Shown here in pieces: positions 54,813-63,998 of a stretch of 64,000 nt of DNA. The notes below the pieces were generated by a model. That model saw nothing but the letters and a program-made list of their open reading frames with translations. It did no database searches and was not told the DNA's origin. The translations under genes were made by a program, and so were the position numbers. Position 1 is the stretch's first letter. Each line of letters opens with the position of its first letter. Source of the stretch: Robertkochia flava (lineage in GTDB: Bacteria > Bacteroidota > Bacteroidia > Flavobacteriales > Flavobacteriaceae); the NCBI RefSeq assembly GCF_020166515.1, contig NZ_JAINZT010000005.1:124001-188000 (forward strand), given 5' to 3'.

Positions 54813-56309
54813 TCAACCTTTTGCATCGTGCACCGTTTTGGCCGCCTTTGCTCCGGATCGCATGGCCCCTTCCATGGTACTTCTTAGAATAGTGGTATAC
54901 TCTCCTGCGAAATGGACCTTTCCAACCGGAGCCTGCAGGATCTTCAGGTATTTTTCAATATCTCCGGGTCCTGCCCAGCTGGGGCCTCCAAGGGCATAGG
55001 GATCATTTTTCCAGGATTTCACATAGATGTTATTGTTGTAATGTTCCGCAAACCCGGGATGTACTTCTTCCATGGCTTTTCCCAGTACTTCTGTGATCTC
55101 CTCCCCGGTCATTGTATCCATGTCTCTGGCTTTCTCTCCGTAGACATAACATTCCAGTACGGCATCACTATCAGGATTGTCCATATTTACGTGAGGCACT
55201 ACCTGTCCTGTCATCAGGTCGGTATAGGCCAGTCCTGAAACCTGATGTGCACTCCAATAGGGTTGATCTACCCCAAAATAGGCCCGGGAAAGGCTCAGGG
55301 CAGGTAAATGCTCCAAGGCTTCCGTTTTCTCTGCCGGAAGATCAGGGGTAAAGTTGATGGTTCTTACCACCTTATGGGGCAAGGTGCAAATTACATGATC
55401 GGCTGTATGGGTAGCGCCATTCTCACACGTAACCGTAACCTGTTCCGAACTCGTATCAATACTTTTAACGACATGGCCATAGTTAATTTGACTTCCCAAT
55501 TCCTCAGCCATGGCTCTCGGCAAGGTATCGTTTCCCCCGACCAGTGTAAAAAAGGATGGCCCTCTCATAAAGAGTCCGAAATCGCAAACCGCCATCGTCA
55601 GGGCAGAGGTTTCCCCCGGCAGGGCTGCAAACCATTGGGTATTTTTAAACAGTTCTATGGCCCCGTCGCTGGCACCCTGGCCTTTTAAATATTCGGACAT
55701 GGATTTTTGATCTAAAGCCAGTAAGGGCTGCTTATCCCAGTTCGATGGATCTGAAATTTCCTGAGGCAGGGTTTGTATGATGTATTTATTAACCATGCCC
55801 ATAGGGCCAAGCTCCTGTTCTTCGGGGGTCAGGTCAAAAGGCCATTCCACCTTCTCACCCGGAGCTACCTGGAGGGTTTTTCCATTAAGGACATAGGTGA
55901 TCGGTGTTTCCGGGAACGTCCAGGGAATTTTTTGCAGACCGTATTTTTCAATATAGGAATTCGCCAGGGTATAGGATTCTGAAAAGGCTACGGCCCCATC
56001 TTCTGCATAGATGCCTTCCGGAAAAGGGTCACGGGCCGTGGAAACCCTTCCGCCCGGCCGATCGCGGGCTTCCAATACAGTTACCTGGTGCCCTCCCCTG
56101 ATAAGTTCCATGGCGGCCGATAATCCTGCGAGTCCGGCCCCGATAACAACCACCCGTTTAGGGTCCTGAGATAATCCGGTGATCCTGTTCCCGGCGTCGA
56201 AAGGGCTGGCAAAAAGAAGGCCCGAATACAGGCCTGCCATTCCAAATCCGAATTGTTGAATAAAATCTTTTCTGCTGATTCCTGTCCCTGAATTTGAAGA
56301 AGTACTCAT
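54813..56309 (-). CDS. Flavin-dependent amine oxidase-like protein
   Basis: A 498-residue FAD protein. The N-terminus SRKDFIQQFGFGMAGLYSGLL looks like a twin-arginine signal with K in place of the second R. The dinucleotide-binding motif is VIGAGLAGLSAAMEL and the amine-oxidase signature ARDRPGGRV follows; FAGEYTT near the end contacts FAD. Relatives oxidise amines or act as phytoene-desaturase-like enzymes, so the substrate is open. It is divergent from an AraC regulator, with 124 bases between, which suggests control by that regulator. Confidence 0.86.
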   Translation of the reverse strand: MSTSSNSGTGISRKDFIQQFGFGMAGLYSGLLFASPFDAGNRITGLSQDPKRVVVIGAGLAGLSAAMELIRGGHQVTVLEARDRPGGRVSTARDPFPEGIYAEDGAVAFSESYTLANSYIEKYGLQKIPWTFPETPITYVLNGKTLQVAPGEKVEWPFDLTPEEQELGPMGMVNKYIIQTLPQEISDPSNWDKQPLLALDQKSMSEYLKGQGASDGAIELFKNTQWFAALPGETSALTMAVCDFGLFMRGPSFFTLVGGNDTLPRAMAEELGSQINYGHVVKSIDTSSEQVTVTCENGATHTADHVICTLPHKVVRTINFTPDLPAEKTEALEHLPALSLSRAYFGVDQPYWSAHQVSGLAYTDLMTGQVVPHVNMDNPDSDAVLECYVYGEKARDMDTMTGEEITEVLGKAMEEVHPGFAEHYNNNIYVKSWKNDPYALGGPSWAGPGDIEKYLKILQAPVGKVHFAGEYTTILRSTMEGAMRSGAKAAKTVHDAKG

Positions 56310-56433
56310 TGATGTGATGGGTTAGTGATGTTAATTCTTTAGTTTTGAGGAGAGGAACACGGTAAGAAAGGTCTTTAAAAGATACAAAATTCATTGAAAA
56401 ACAAGAAGTGTTGCTGTTAGATTAAAAAAGGTT

Positions 56434-57240
56434 ATGGAAATCATACGTACAAATCCACCGGCAGAGCTGACGCCCTATTTCAGGGAATTCTATTTCTGCC
56501 GTTTTCGTACCGAAGGGGCTGACTTTATCCCTGTAGTGGATGATGGCTGTCATGACCTGGTATTTTTTAAGGAAAGGAATTCCCTTATTGAATACGGACC
56601 CGATCACCAGCAGTTGCCCGTAGATAAGGAGGTATTTACGATCCATGATCTTGAGCCTCCCTATCGCATCCTTCTCAATTCCGAGTTAAGCTTTTTTACG
56701 ATCAAGGTACAGCCCTGGTTTAATACCCTGTTTTTTCCTGTGGAAGGGCAACAGGGTATTGTGGGTATCGATACCTTTCTCGGGAAACACCTTAAAGGCC
56801 TTAGGGGAGAGTTGTTTATGCCTGTTTCTAATGAGCAGCGTTTTAAGATGGTGAGTTCCTGGTTACGCACCCTTGTGCGGGATCACAACCCGGAAGCAGA
56901 TACGCTGGTAGAAGGTCTATGTACACGGATCTACAGTGATCGAGGGGTGATCACCGTTTCTGAATTAGAAGAAGCATTTGGCTATAGTCGGCAATACCTG
57001 AATGCCCGGTTCAAACAAAGCGTGTCGTACAGCCTGAAGAAATTTATCCTGATTGTAAGGATCGTTGACCTCATTAAAAATAGGATCAACAGTCCGGAAG
57101 GGTCCTTTACGGATCTGGCCCTGGAATACGGCTATTTCGATCAGGCGCATTTTAACAGGGATTTTAAAAGAGTGACCGGGTTGACACCGCGGGTGTTTTT
57201 TAAGGACCTTGCACCATTTTTTGAGCGTCACCGGATGTAG
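56434..57240 (+). CDS. AraC-family transcriptional regulator
   Basis: A 268-residue regulator. The N-terminal sensor part (about residues 1-150) starts with PYFREFYFCRF, typical of the DUF6597 type. The C-terminal helix-turn-helix pair has VSELEEAFGYSRQYLNARFKQ and FTDLALEYGYFDQAHFNRDFK. It is divergent from the amine oxidase gene and is followed by a serine hydrolase gene, so either could be its target. The ligand is unknown. Confidence 0.9.
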   Translation: MEIIRTNPPAELTPYFREFYFCRFRTEGADFIPVVDDGCHDLVFFKERNSLIEYGPDHQQLPVDKEVFTIHDLEPPYRILLNSELSFFTIKVQPWFNTLFFPVEGQQGIVGIDTFLGKHLKGLRGELFMPVSNEQRFKMVSSWLRTLVRDHNPEADTLVEGLCTRIYSDRGVITVSELEEAFGYSRQYLNARFKQSVSYSLKKFILIVRIVDLIKNRINSPEGSFTDLALEYGYFDQAHFNRDFKRVTGLTPRVFFKDLAPFFERHRM

Positions 57241-57301
57241 ATTCCATTTTTACAATTATGAGAGGTTGGAAACCCTCAATTTTGCATCAAACAGAAGAAG
57301 T

Positions 57302-58621
57302 GTGAGATTCATAAAATATATCATTATTGTTTCTATCCTGGTCTCTTGCGGCAGATCGCAAAAGCCTGAAAGGGGTATTTCGGGTGGAGAAAATACAGCT
57401 CCGGAGGCCCGAAATGCAGATGACTACCTGTCGGCTTTGGCCGATATGGGCCAGTTTAATGGGGTGGTTGTACTGGAAAATAATGGCAAGATCTTATTGC
57501 ATAAAGCCTATACTACAGAAAAGTTTCGCTCCGAAAGTCTGGCCGTGGATACCCTTTCACAATTCGATCTGCGCTCGGTGTCCAAGCTTATGGCTAAGGC
57601 AGTGCTCTTTCAGCTGGAGAAGGAAGGGAAGCTCGATCTTTCAGCCCCCCTGGCAACCTATCTGGATGGTTTTTCCTTTGGAGACCGTGTTTCAGTGCAG
57701 CAACTTATGGATCACCGGTCGGGATTGCCCCGGGAACTGTCAGGTCTTGAGGAAGATCCCATTGACCTGACTGCTTCGGAGGTCATGGAATACGTAAGGA
57801 GTCAGTCCCTGGAGTTTGATCCGGGTACCGACACCTTGTATTCGAATCCGGGGTACCAGATCCTGTATTACCTGATCGGTACGATCGAAGGGAAACCGTA
57901 TCCGGAAGTGCTTCGGGAGCGATTTTTTGATCCTTTACAGATGAATGGCTCCGGAGCTCATTTTTTGGATAAAGACGCAAAATTATCTCATTACGCCTAT
58001 GGTCATTACCTGAAAAATGATTCTTTAATAAAGGTGGATCCACTGGAGAAGGAAGACATGCAGCTCGGACACTTATTTTCTACCGCCGGGGATATGAGCC
58101 GGTTTATGCGATCCCTGAGGTCTTCTCCCCTGGCAGATCGGTTGTCGGAAGATGGGATCATTACCCATTCCGGTGGGAGCAAGGGGAAAAGGGCCTGGGT
58201 ATCTGCCAATGTAAAGAATGATTTTTCGATCGTTTTCCTGAGCAATATGGATATGCTTCCATTTGAAATGATGACTAAAGATCTGGTGGCCATCATGGAA
58301 GGGGATACAGTTGATATTCCCCAACCTGTACAGCGTGAAATGGCCACCATCAACGCCAATATCCTCAAGGCTTATGAAGGTAGGTATGACTTTGTGGATG
58401 CCGGGCACCTGGTGCTGGAATTCAGGATTGAGAACGATTCCCTGGTGGCCTATCAAAAGGGGAAGAGGGCCGGGGTGCTTAAGCCTGAAAGTGATTCAAT
58501 ATTCTTTTGGGCCCCGGAAAGCCGGGAGTCTATCGAATTCCGCATGGATAGTCAAGGCGAATTAAAGGCTTATATGGATTTTCAGGGCGTACGCTGGGAA
58601 GGAGAAAAGATTCAGGAATAA
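57302..58621 (+). CDS. Serine hydrolase lipoprotein (beta-lactamase/PBP4-like)
   Basis: A 439-residue lipoprotein. The signal ends in ILVSC. The hydrolase domain has SVSK (SxxK nucleophile), YSN (YxN) and HSGG as third motif, the layout of class C beta-lactamase-like esterases and D-peptidases. The C-terminal 120 residues form an added beta domain. The start is GTG 57302 (RFIKYIIIVSIL): the open frame extends upstream into the AraC gene but would spoil the signal peptide, and a CAATTTTG box lies 16 bases upstream. Substrate unknown. Confidence 0.82.
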   Translation: MRFIKYIIIVSILVSCGRSQKPERGISGGENTAPEARNADDYLSALADMGQFNGVVVLENNGKILLHKAYTTEKFRSESLAVDTLSQFDLRSVSKLMAKAVLFQLEKEGKLDLSAPLATYLDGFSFGDRVSVQQLMDHRSGLPRELSGLEEDPIDLTASEVMEYVRSQSLEFDPGTDTLYSNPGYQILYYLIGTIEGKPYPEVLRERFFDPLQMNGSGAHFLDKDAKLSHYAYGHYLKNDSLIKVDPLEKEDMQLGHLFSTAGDMSRFMRSLRSSPLADRLSEDGIITHSGGSKGKRAWVSANVKNDFSIVFLSNMDMLPFEMMTKDLVAIMEGDTVDIPQPVQREMATINANILKAYEGRYDFVDAGHLVLEFRIENDSLVAYQKGKRAGVLKPESDSIFFWAPESRESIEFRMDSQGELKAYMDFQGVRWEGEKIQE

Positions 58622-58723
58622 AGAATCACGATGAATGATGAATGAATCGTATTCCCGAGGTTTTTGAAATCCTGATTTCTTGTGCAGGGGATGACGTTTT
58701 AAAATATAGATGAATAATGGGCT

Positions 58724-58778
58724 CCTTCCCCTGGTCAGGGGAAGGTGGCGCCGGCTCTCGATAGTTATCGAGGAGCCG
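58724..58778. repeat. Two adjacent strong hairpins
   Basis: CCTTCCCCTG (58724-58733) pairs perfectly with CAGGGGAAGG (58736-58745), and CCGGCTC-TCGATA (58751-58763) pairs with TATCGAGGAGCCGG (58766-58779) with one bulge. There is no T run behind them, so they are probably repeat-type structures rather than a terminator. Confidence 0.6.
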
Positions 58779-58871
58779 GGGTCGGAAGGGGTTGTAGATG
58801 CAGCTAACGAGAATCAACCCACCCCGTCTCGAGGCTTTGCTTCGATCCACCCTGCCTGCCGCCAGGTAAGG

Positions 58872-58957
58872 TTTGAGTCTGAGTTTGAGTTTGAGTCTGA
58901 GTTTGAGTCTGAGTCTGAGTCTGAGTCTGAGTTTGAGTTTGAGTTTGAGTTTGAGTT
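58872..58957. repeat. Hexamer tandem repeat (TTTGAG/TCTGAG), 14 units
   Basis: Fourteen consecutive six-base units that are either TTTGAG or TCTGAG, mixed. On the other strand they read as alternating basic or Gln-Thr repeats, which are not a gene. Confidence 0.95.
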
Positions 58958-59227
58958 CGGTGTGATGATACATGTGAATATCCACGTCTTCGCGAGGAGG
59001 ACAAAGGCCGACGTGGCGATCTCCTTAAAGGTTTTACGTAGGTTAATCGGGAAAAGCAGAACGGTTTTACCTAACAATATATCGAGTTGGAGACAGGTGT
59101 GTTTGGTATTTTTTACTGTGTATCAACTCTATAATATGCTAAGAATTATGGAATACAGAGCTCGCTAAAACATTATCCAAGCTATTCCGTGTCGAATAAA
59201 TCAATGATTCTAATAAACTATTTTTTT

Positions 59228-60340
59228 ATGTTATCTAAATGCAATATTTACAGGTTGAAACAAATTTCAATTCTCACATTACTTACGTTCACTTCCTGCT
59301 CCGAAGATCCGCAAGGGATATTGGATCAGGCCAGGCAAAAGATCAGTACCTCTGAAAATTTCAACTATGAGCTGGTAGCCCTTAATCCGAATCCAATTGG
59401 TGAAATTGATACGGTGAAAACCTCTTCATTCTTCAGTAAAAATCCGGAAAGTGTCATTGGGTATGACTTTATAATAAAGAATAAATTTTACGATAATATT
59501 TACCAGGAAGGCGAGTTTAAATCGGTAAACCATCGGGATGAGAGTGTTGAGTTTTTTCCTGAAAAGAACCCTGATCTCGTTAAATCTGCCTTCATCAATT
59601 CATATTCTATAAGGAATTCCCCCTTGATACTACTTGAAAAGACGGATTGGATCTATGTGAAGGATACCCTAATTGATGGTAATGACCTACTGGATTTCTA
59701 CCGGATCGAAAATGATAAGGTTGTTGAAGGGAATAAGGTGTACACTGAGCAGCATATTTTTATCAATACCGATTTAAAACTACTGGAGCGATGGGAACGG
59801 AGAAATTACTTTAAGGGCAGCCTCAGTCAACGTTTGGTATGTAGCTATTCCGATTATGAACTCGGACCGGGCAAGGAGAAACCAGCCTATACCCCACCTT
59901 CAGATTACAAGTCTGTTTTCTACGGTAAGAACAAAGAACGAACACTGTTAGAAGCAGGTCAGGAAGCCCCTTTATTTGAAGAGGTGGATCTGCAGGACAA
60001 TTCTTTAAGCCTGAAAGAATATCGGGGGAAAAAAATTCTCCTGAACTTTTCGAGCACAGGCTGCGGTCATTGTCACCAGGCGATTAAGTTTATGAATCAG
60101 AACGATTTTGAACTTCCCGCTAATATGGAAACCTTCTATATCGCTCCATTCGACAAACAAAAGGATCTTGTAGCCTATTTTGATAAGGTCAAGGTTTCAT
60201 TTCCTGTGGTTCCGAATGCAGAGAAGATCGGAGAGGCTTACGGTGTATCTTCAACGCCTACTTTTATCCTGATCAATGAGCAAGGTATCATAGATAGCGT
60301 TGTGGTAGGCTTCGACAAAGCATTCCTGGAAAGTTTATAA
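59228..60340 (+). CDS. Lipoprotein with C-terminal thioredoxin (TlpA-like) domain
   Basis: A 370-residue lipoprotein; the signal ends in LTFTSC. Residues about 25-230 are an extracytoplasmic domain of unknown family that may bind a ligand. The C-terminal 130 residues are a TlpA-like thioredoxin domain with the active site STGCGHCH (first cysteine at about residue 279) and the cis-proline STPTF. It probably reduces or exchanges disulfides at the outer face. The start is ATG 59228; an in-frame GTG at 59189 and ATG at 59204 are possible. A second TlpA-like gene follows after 30 bases. Confidence 0.82.
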   Translation: MLSKCNIYRLKQISILTLLTFTSCSEDPQGILDQARQKISTSENFNYELVALNPNPIGEIDTVKTSSFFSKNPESVIGYDFIIKNKFYDNIYQEGEFKSVNHRDESVEFFPEKNPDLVKSAFINSYSIRNSPLILLEKTDWIYVKDTLIDGNDLLDFYRIENDKVVEGNKVYTEQHIFINTDLKLLERWERRNYFKGSLSQRLVCSYSDYELGPGKEKPAYTPPSDYKSVFYGKNKERTLLEAGQEAPLFEEVDLQDNSLSLKEYRGKKILLNFSSTGCGHCHQAIKFMNQNDFELPANMETFYIAPFDKQKDLVAYFDKVKVSFPVVPNAEKIGEAYGVSSTPTFILINEQGIIDSVVVGFDKAFLESL

Positions 60341-60370
60341 GGTCAAAAAGCAGATTCTACCAGAATAGTA

Positions 60371-61573
60371 ATGAAACGTACTCTTTATTTAATTCTGCTT
60401 ACACTTACTGTTGTTTCCTGTAGTGCCGATTTACACCCGGTTAAGGTAGGACAACGAGTTCCGGATTTTTCCTTTGATAAGGTGATCGGGGATCAAATAA
60501 CGTCTCTTAAACTTGATGATCTCAGGGGTAAAACGGTGGTTATTGACTATTGGGCGACCTGGTTCCGGCCATGTATTCCTGCCTTACGTAAACTAGATAG
60601 CCTTAAGGGTGTGTATGGAGACGACCTCGCGGTAATAGCAGTCTCTGAAGAAAATACGGATAGACTTCAAAGATTTATGGACCGGACTAATTGGGATATC
60701 ACCTATGTTTCAGATTCCCTTTCTAAAAAGATGTTTCCTTACCGGGTGATCCCGCATTCTGTAATATTGGATGCGAATGGGGTGGTAAAGGCGATAACCC
60801 ATCCATCTAATATTGATGCTGAGCTGATCGGGAAGGTGATCTCAGGAGCAGAGGTAGCCCCGGAACTGAAGGATGACTTTTACGTTGACCCTGAGGTAAC
60901 ATCCACGCTGTTAAAACAGGAGTTGAAGAAGGGGTATTCCATCAGCCTTCATTCCTATAAACAACAGCAACGCGGGGGCTACCGATATCACAGGGATCAG
61001 GGAGAAATAAATGGTGTAAGTCTCTGGAATAGTACCATCCCCAGGATGTACCAGACCATTTTTGAGGTGGAATCACCAAACCGTATCGTATTTGAAGAAG
61101 GATTGAGTTTTGAGGATTTCCCCTATGAACCCGATCATCAATTTAACCTGGAGCTCTACACCGCTCCTGAATACCATGACCAATGGAAGGAACTGGGAGT
61201 AGCATTTCTGAATGACTATTTTGATGTGAACGGTAAAATGACTACAGATACCCTGGAGGTATACGAATTAGTGCAAACCAGGGCAATATTAATTCCTTCT
61301 GATGCAGATAGGACCGGTGTAACTTTTACGGGGTCTCATTTTGAGGGCAAGGCGATCCCGATGCATAAATTTACCGGATATCTCGAAGGATTTCTGGATA
61401 AACCGGTAACAGACCAGACGGGGCTCGGGGGTAAATATGATATACAAATTGACTGGGCATTTGAAGAACAGGGTAGTCTTCAAAAAGCCCTGGATGCTTT
61501 GGGTTTAAAACTTCAGGTTAGTGAAAATGCAGTGCCGGTGGAAGTTATAAAAATTTATAAAAAAGCTATTTAA
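60371..61573 (+). CDS. TlpA-like lipoprotein with altered active site, fused to DUF3738-like domain
   Basis: A 400-residue lipoprotein; the signal ends in TVVSC. Residues about 25-155 are a TlpA-like domain, but the active site reads WATWFRPC: the first cysteine of WCxPC is phenylalanine (residue 65), so only one cysteine is left. The C-terminal part (about residues 190-395) matches the DUF3738 / soil-associated TIGR03435 pattern: KFTGYLEGFLDKPVTDQTGL, then ALDALGLKLQ. DUF3738 often occurs with TlpA domains. Without CxxC it cannot be a normal disulfide reductase. It is 30 bases behind the other TlpA-like gene. Confidence 0.82.
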   Translation: MKRTLYLILLTLTVVSCSADLHPVKVGQRVPDFSFDKVIGDQITSLKLDDLRGKTVVIDYWATWFRPCIPALRKLDSLKGVYGDDLAVIAVSEENTDRLQRFMDRTNWDITYVSDSLSKKMFPYRVIPHSVILDANGVVKAITHPSNIDAELIGKVISGAEVAPELKDDFYVDPEVTSTLLKQELKKGYSISLHSYKQQQRGGYRYHRDQGEINGVSLWNSTIPRMYQTIFEVESPNRIVFEEGLSFEDFPYEPDHQFNLELYTAPEYHDQWKELGVAFLNDYFDVNGKMTTDTLEVYELVQTRAILIPSDADRTGVTFTGSHFEGKAIPMHKFTGYLEGFLDKPVTDQTGLGGKYDIQIDWAFEEQGSLQKALDALGLKLQVSENAVPVEVIKIYKKAI

Positions 61574-62337
61574 AGGGTCAGGGTCAGGGCTACCGGACAG
61601 TGATCGGATCCCATGATATCAGAAAGGATTTCGATCTTTTCTACCTTGTCCAGAAGGGATTCACTAATCAAAAAGTAATCCAGTCGCCACCCGATATTTT
61701 TTTTACGGGCACTGAATCGGTAACTCCAGTAGGTATAGGCTACCTCGTCCGGATGGAAGTGGCGGAAGGTATCTACAAAACCGTTCTCGAGAAAGCGGGT
61801 CATGCCGTCGATCTCTTTCTGGGTATACCCGGCCGTTTTGTTGTAATTGGATTTATCGTTTTTCAGGTCGATGGCCTGGTGGGCCACGTTCATATCCCCG
61901 CACACGATCACCGGCTTTTTCTTTTCCAGGTCTTTGAGATAGGCCAGGAAGTCCAGGTCCCAGGTTTCCCGGTAATCCAGTCGCACCAGGTTTTGTCCCG
62001 AGTTGGGTACATAGACATTAACCAGGAAAAAATGTTCGAATTCGGTGCAGATCACCCGACCTTCCTTATCGTGTTCTTCCTTGCCCATATCCTCAGAGGT
62101 ATGGACGGCTTCGGTTTTGCTTAAAGTAGCGGTGCCTGAATAGCCCTTTTGCTCTGCGGCATTGGCAACGATGTTAAAGTCATCAGCAACCCCGGATAAA
62201 GCTTCTTTGGTTTCATCCACCTGGGCCTTGGTTTCCTGCAAGCAAAGTATGTCGGGGTTGAGGTTTTTTACGGTTTCAAAAAAATCCTTTTTAACCACGG
62301 CTCGGATGCCATTTACGTTCCAGGTAACGATCTTCAT
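61570..62337 (-). CDS. xthA: Exodeoxyribonuclease III / AP endonuclease
   Basis: A 255-residue ExoIII-family protein. The catalytic parts are TWNVNGIRA (start), LQETKAQ with the metal-binding glutamate, GDMNVAH with D and N, and GSDHCPV with the catalytic D-H pair at the end. It cuts DNA at abasic sites and removes 3' blocks in base-excision repair. Its stop overlaps the stop of the convergent TlpA gene by four bases. Confidence 0.95.
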   Translation of the reverse strand: MKIVTWNVNGIRAVVKKDFFETVKNLNPDILCLQETKAQVDETKEALSGVADDFNIVANAAEQKGYSGTATLSKTEAVHTSEDMGKEEHDKEGRVICTEFEHFFLVNVYVPNSGQNLVRLDYRETWDLDFLAYLKDLEKKKPVIVCGDMNVAHQAIDLKNDKSNYNKTAGYTQKEIDGMTRFLENGFVDTFRHFHPDEVAYTYWSYRFSARKKNIGWRLDYFLISESLLDKVEKIEILSDIMGSDHCPVALTLTL

Positions 62338-62643
62338 GATGACGACTTTTTAAGTTCACCATAAAGGTATTCAATAAGGACAAAACTCAAATCATATTTA
62401 GGTGTTGATTAGTCAAAAAACAACCTCAACAGGGAAGCAAGGAAAGGGAGAACCGTTTCTTTTATGGTGTTTGATATTCGATTTTTTCGACTGTTAAACG
62501 TTGTTTTTACCTCTCTCAAGCAATAGACAGCGAGTATCACCTCCAGGCATTCAGAGATTATCCTACTAAAGGCTTTTTGGTGGATTGATACGATTCACTT
62601 TGCCAGGGTTCTAACATCTGATTCACCGGTTTTCACCTCATGC
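62338..62643. other. Intergenic region
   Basis: 306 bases upstream of xthA (minus strand) and downstream of the broken outer-membrane protein. A TACCTTTA box on the minus strand near 62364 may be the xthA promoter. I see no gene and no terminator. Confidence 0.4.
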
Positions 62644-63693
62644 TTATTTTTTCTTCCCGGTGAGCACATCAGGAACAAAAACCAGATTCAAAAAATACAG
62701 GTTGTTTTTATATCGTTGTCGTATACCGTAGTCAAATGCATATTTGAAATTCATCTGCAGGTGATCTTTCCAGATCCAGTAGCTTACACCAAATCCCAGA
62801 CTGCTCTTACGGTCGTGAAATGTTGGATCCCAGTAGACATCGTCTCCTTTATCATCTCCAATTTGCCAGTTGTGCCCGCCCTGAATGGATACTTCGAGTC
62901 TTTCGGTAAAGTATTGACTGATTCCGTATTCAAGGGAAAACCGGTCACCAGGACGCACATCGGCATCCTCGATCTAGCTGTTGGTCTCATAGGTAAGCCC
63001 CAGCATAATGGCACTGGACCTGTCTTCCACGGGATAGAAATATCCATAGCCCTGGAACTGGTGGGTCCAGAACCCCAGCCCAACATTATCATCGCCTCCG
63101 GTTTCATATTTCCCGGTGGGGGCGTAGAACCCGTACAGAAAGGTAATATCGGCATTGTCCAAACCCCAGGAAAGTCCGACGGGGGCTACAAACAGATCGC
63201 TTATTCCGGAGACTTTGCTATTGGTCCTTCTGGTAAATGTGGTATCTAAAATGGCGCCATTTCGCTCGGTTATAACGGAGACATCAGCCGAAATATAATT
63301 CGCGGAAATTCCCGCCATGTACCGGGCTCCTAATATTTCGAAGTTGGAGGCCCAGAATATGGTAGGGATACTCGTAAATGCATCCAGATTGGTGGAAACT
63401 TCTATGGGAGGAAGCCCAGGATTTATATTTCCCAGGTTAATACGGTTAAACCCATTTCCGTTTCGGTCTATGTATTTATTGCTGGAGGCAAAGGCATTGT
63501 ACCATAATACAAAGAGTCCGGGTGGGGGAGTAGCCATATCCCGTACATTCTTAACCACGGGAGCATAATGCCCTCCCTGAACAGGAGATACGACTTGTGC
63601 GTATACTGTTGGATGAAAAAATAAAGCCAACGATAAAATCAACACCCACGGGTATCCTATCGGAGTGTTTTGGAATTGGTTTTTTGTTTTCAT
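62644..63693 (-). pseudogene. Outer-membrane beta-barrel protein (transporter-like), interrupted by an in-frame TAG
   Basis: The gene would give 349 residues, with a signal peptide (ending near TVYAQ) and a beta-barrel of the phenol-degradation meta-pathway transporter type (PF13557-like; SLEYGISQYFTERLEV, NWQIGDDKGDD). A single TAG at 62976-62974 interrupts it after residue 239, in LTYETNS-stop-IEDADVRPGDRF; the frame then continues perfectly for 110 codons to a normal stop, and the sequence stays family-like. Either the gene is freshly broken by one base (AAG or CAG to TAG) or this is a sequencing error. The two parts could not make a closed barrel apart. Confidence 0.75.
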
Positions 63694-63834
63694 GACTTAT
63701 GGTTTCAGGTTATCCGGATAAACCATTACATAAATAAGTCGAATTTAAAGGAAGCTCTAAAGTAAAGAGAAAACGTATGTTAAAAACTGATTGTCATCAT
63801 AGGTGTATTCAGCGCGAGGGGGCTCCCCGGAGGG

Positions 63835-63957
63835 TTAATTCATCATGTGGTATTCGTTGGCGGAGATACCCGTATTCTTTTTGAATATCCGGGTGAATTG
63901 CCGGGGATATTTAAATACCGGTTCATAGGCGATCTCCTTAAATAAGGTACGAACCTG
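63835..63957 (-). pseudogene. AraC-family helix-turn-helix remnant (C-terminal 40 residues)
   Basis: On the minus strand the last 40 codons read as the second AraC helix-turn-helix: LFKEIAYEPVFKYPRQFTR, then IFKKNTGISANEYH, ending in TAA. The homology stops at about 63957, where a palindrome (63954-63981) and then copies of the 8-mer repeat motif begin; in frame the upstream sequence reads AGRQ and SSYLRTP, which is not AraC-like. I take it as a remnant cut off by repeat insertion, unless the window edge hides a larger rearrangement. Confidence 0.6.
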
Positions 63958-63998
63958 CCTGCCCGCAGCCATGCAGGCAGGGGTACGGAGGTACGAGG
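63954..63998. repeat. Palindrome followed by reverse-oriented 8-mer motif
   Basis: CCTGCCTGC (63954-63962) pairs perfectly with GCAGGCAGG (63973-63981). Then GTACGGAGGTACG (63983-63995) is the reverse complement of the CCTCCGTAC repeat motif found at 52039. A similar partial palindrome lies at 58854. This looks like one family of intergenic repeats. Confidence 0.7.

Larger units (their letters stand above)
58622..59227. other. Repeat-rich intergenic region
   Basis: About 600 bases without a supported gene. It holds two strong hairpins (58724-58778), a partial palindrome CCTGCCTGCCGCCAGG (58854-58869) like the one at 63954, a hexamer repeat (58872-58957) and AT-rich sequence before the next gene. 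Open frames through the hexamer run are artefacts of the repeat. Confidence 0.7.

Noticed and set aside
58626-59077. Minus-strand open frames with LKLRLR, QTQTQT or NSNSDS repeats
   Set aside because: They only read the six-base tandem repeat in three frames; there is no family-like sequence outside the repeat.
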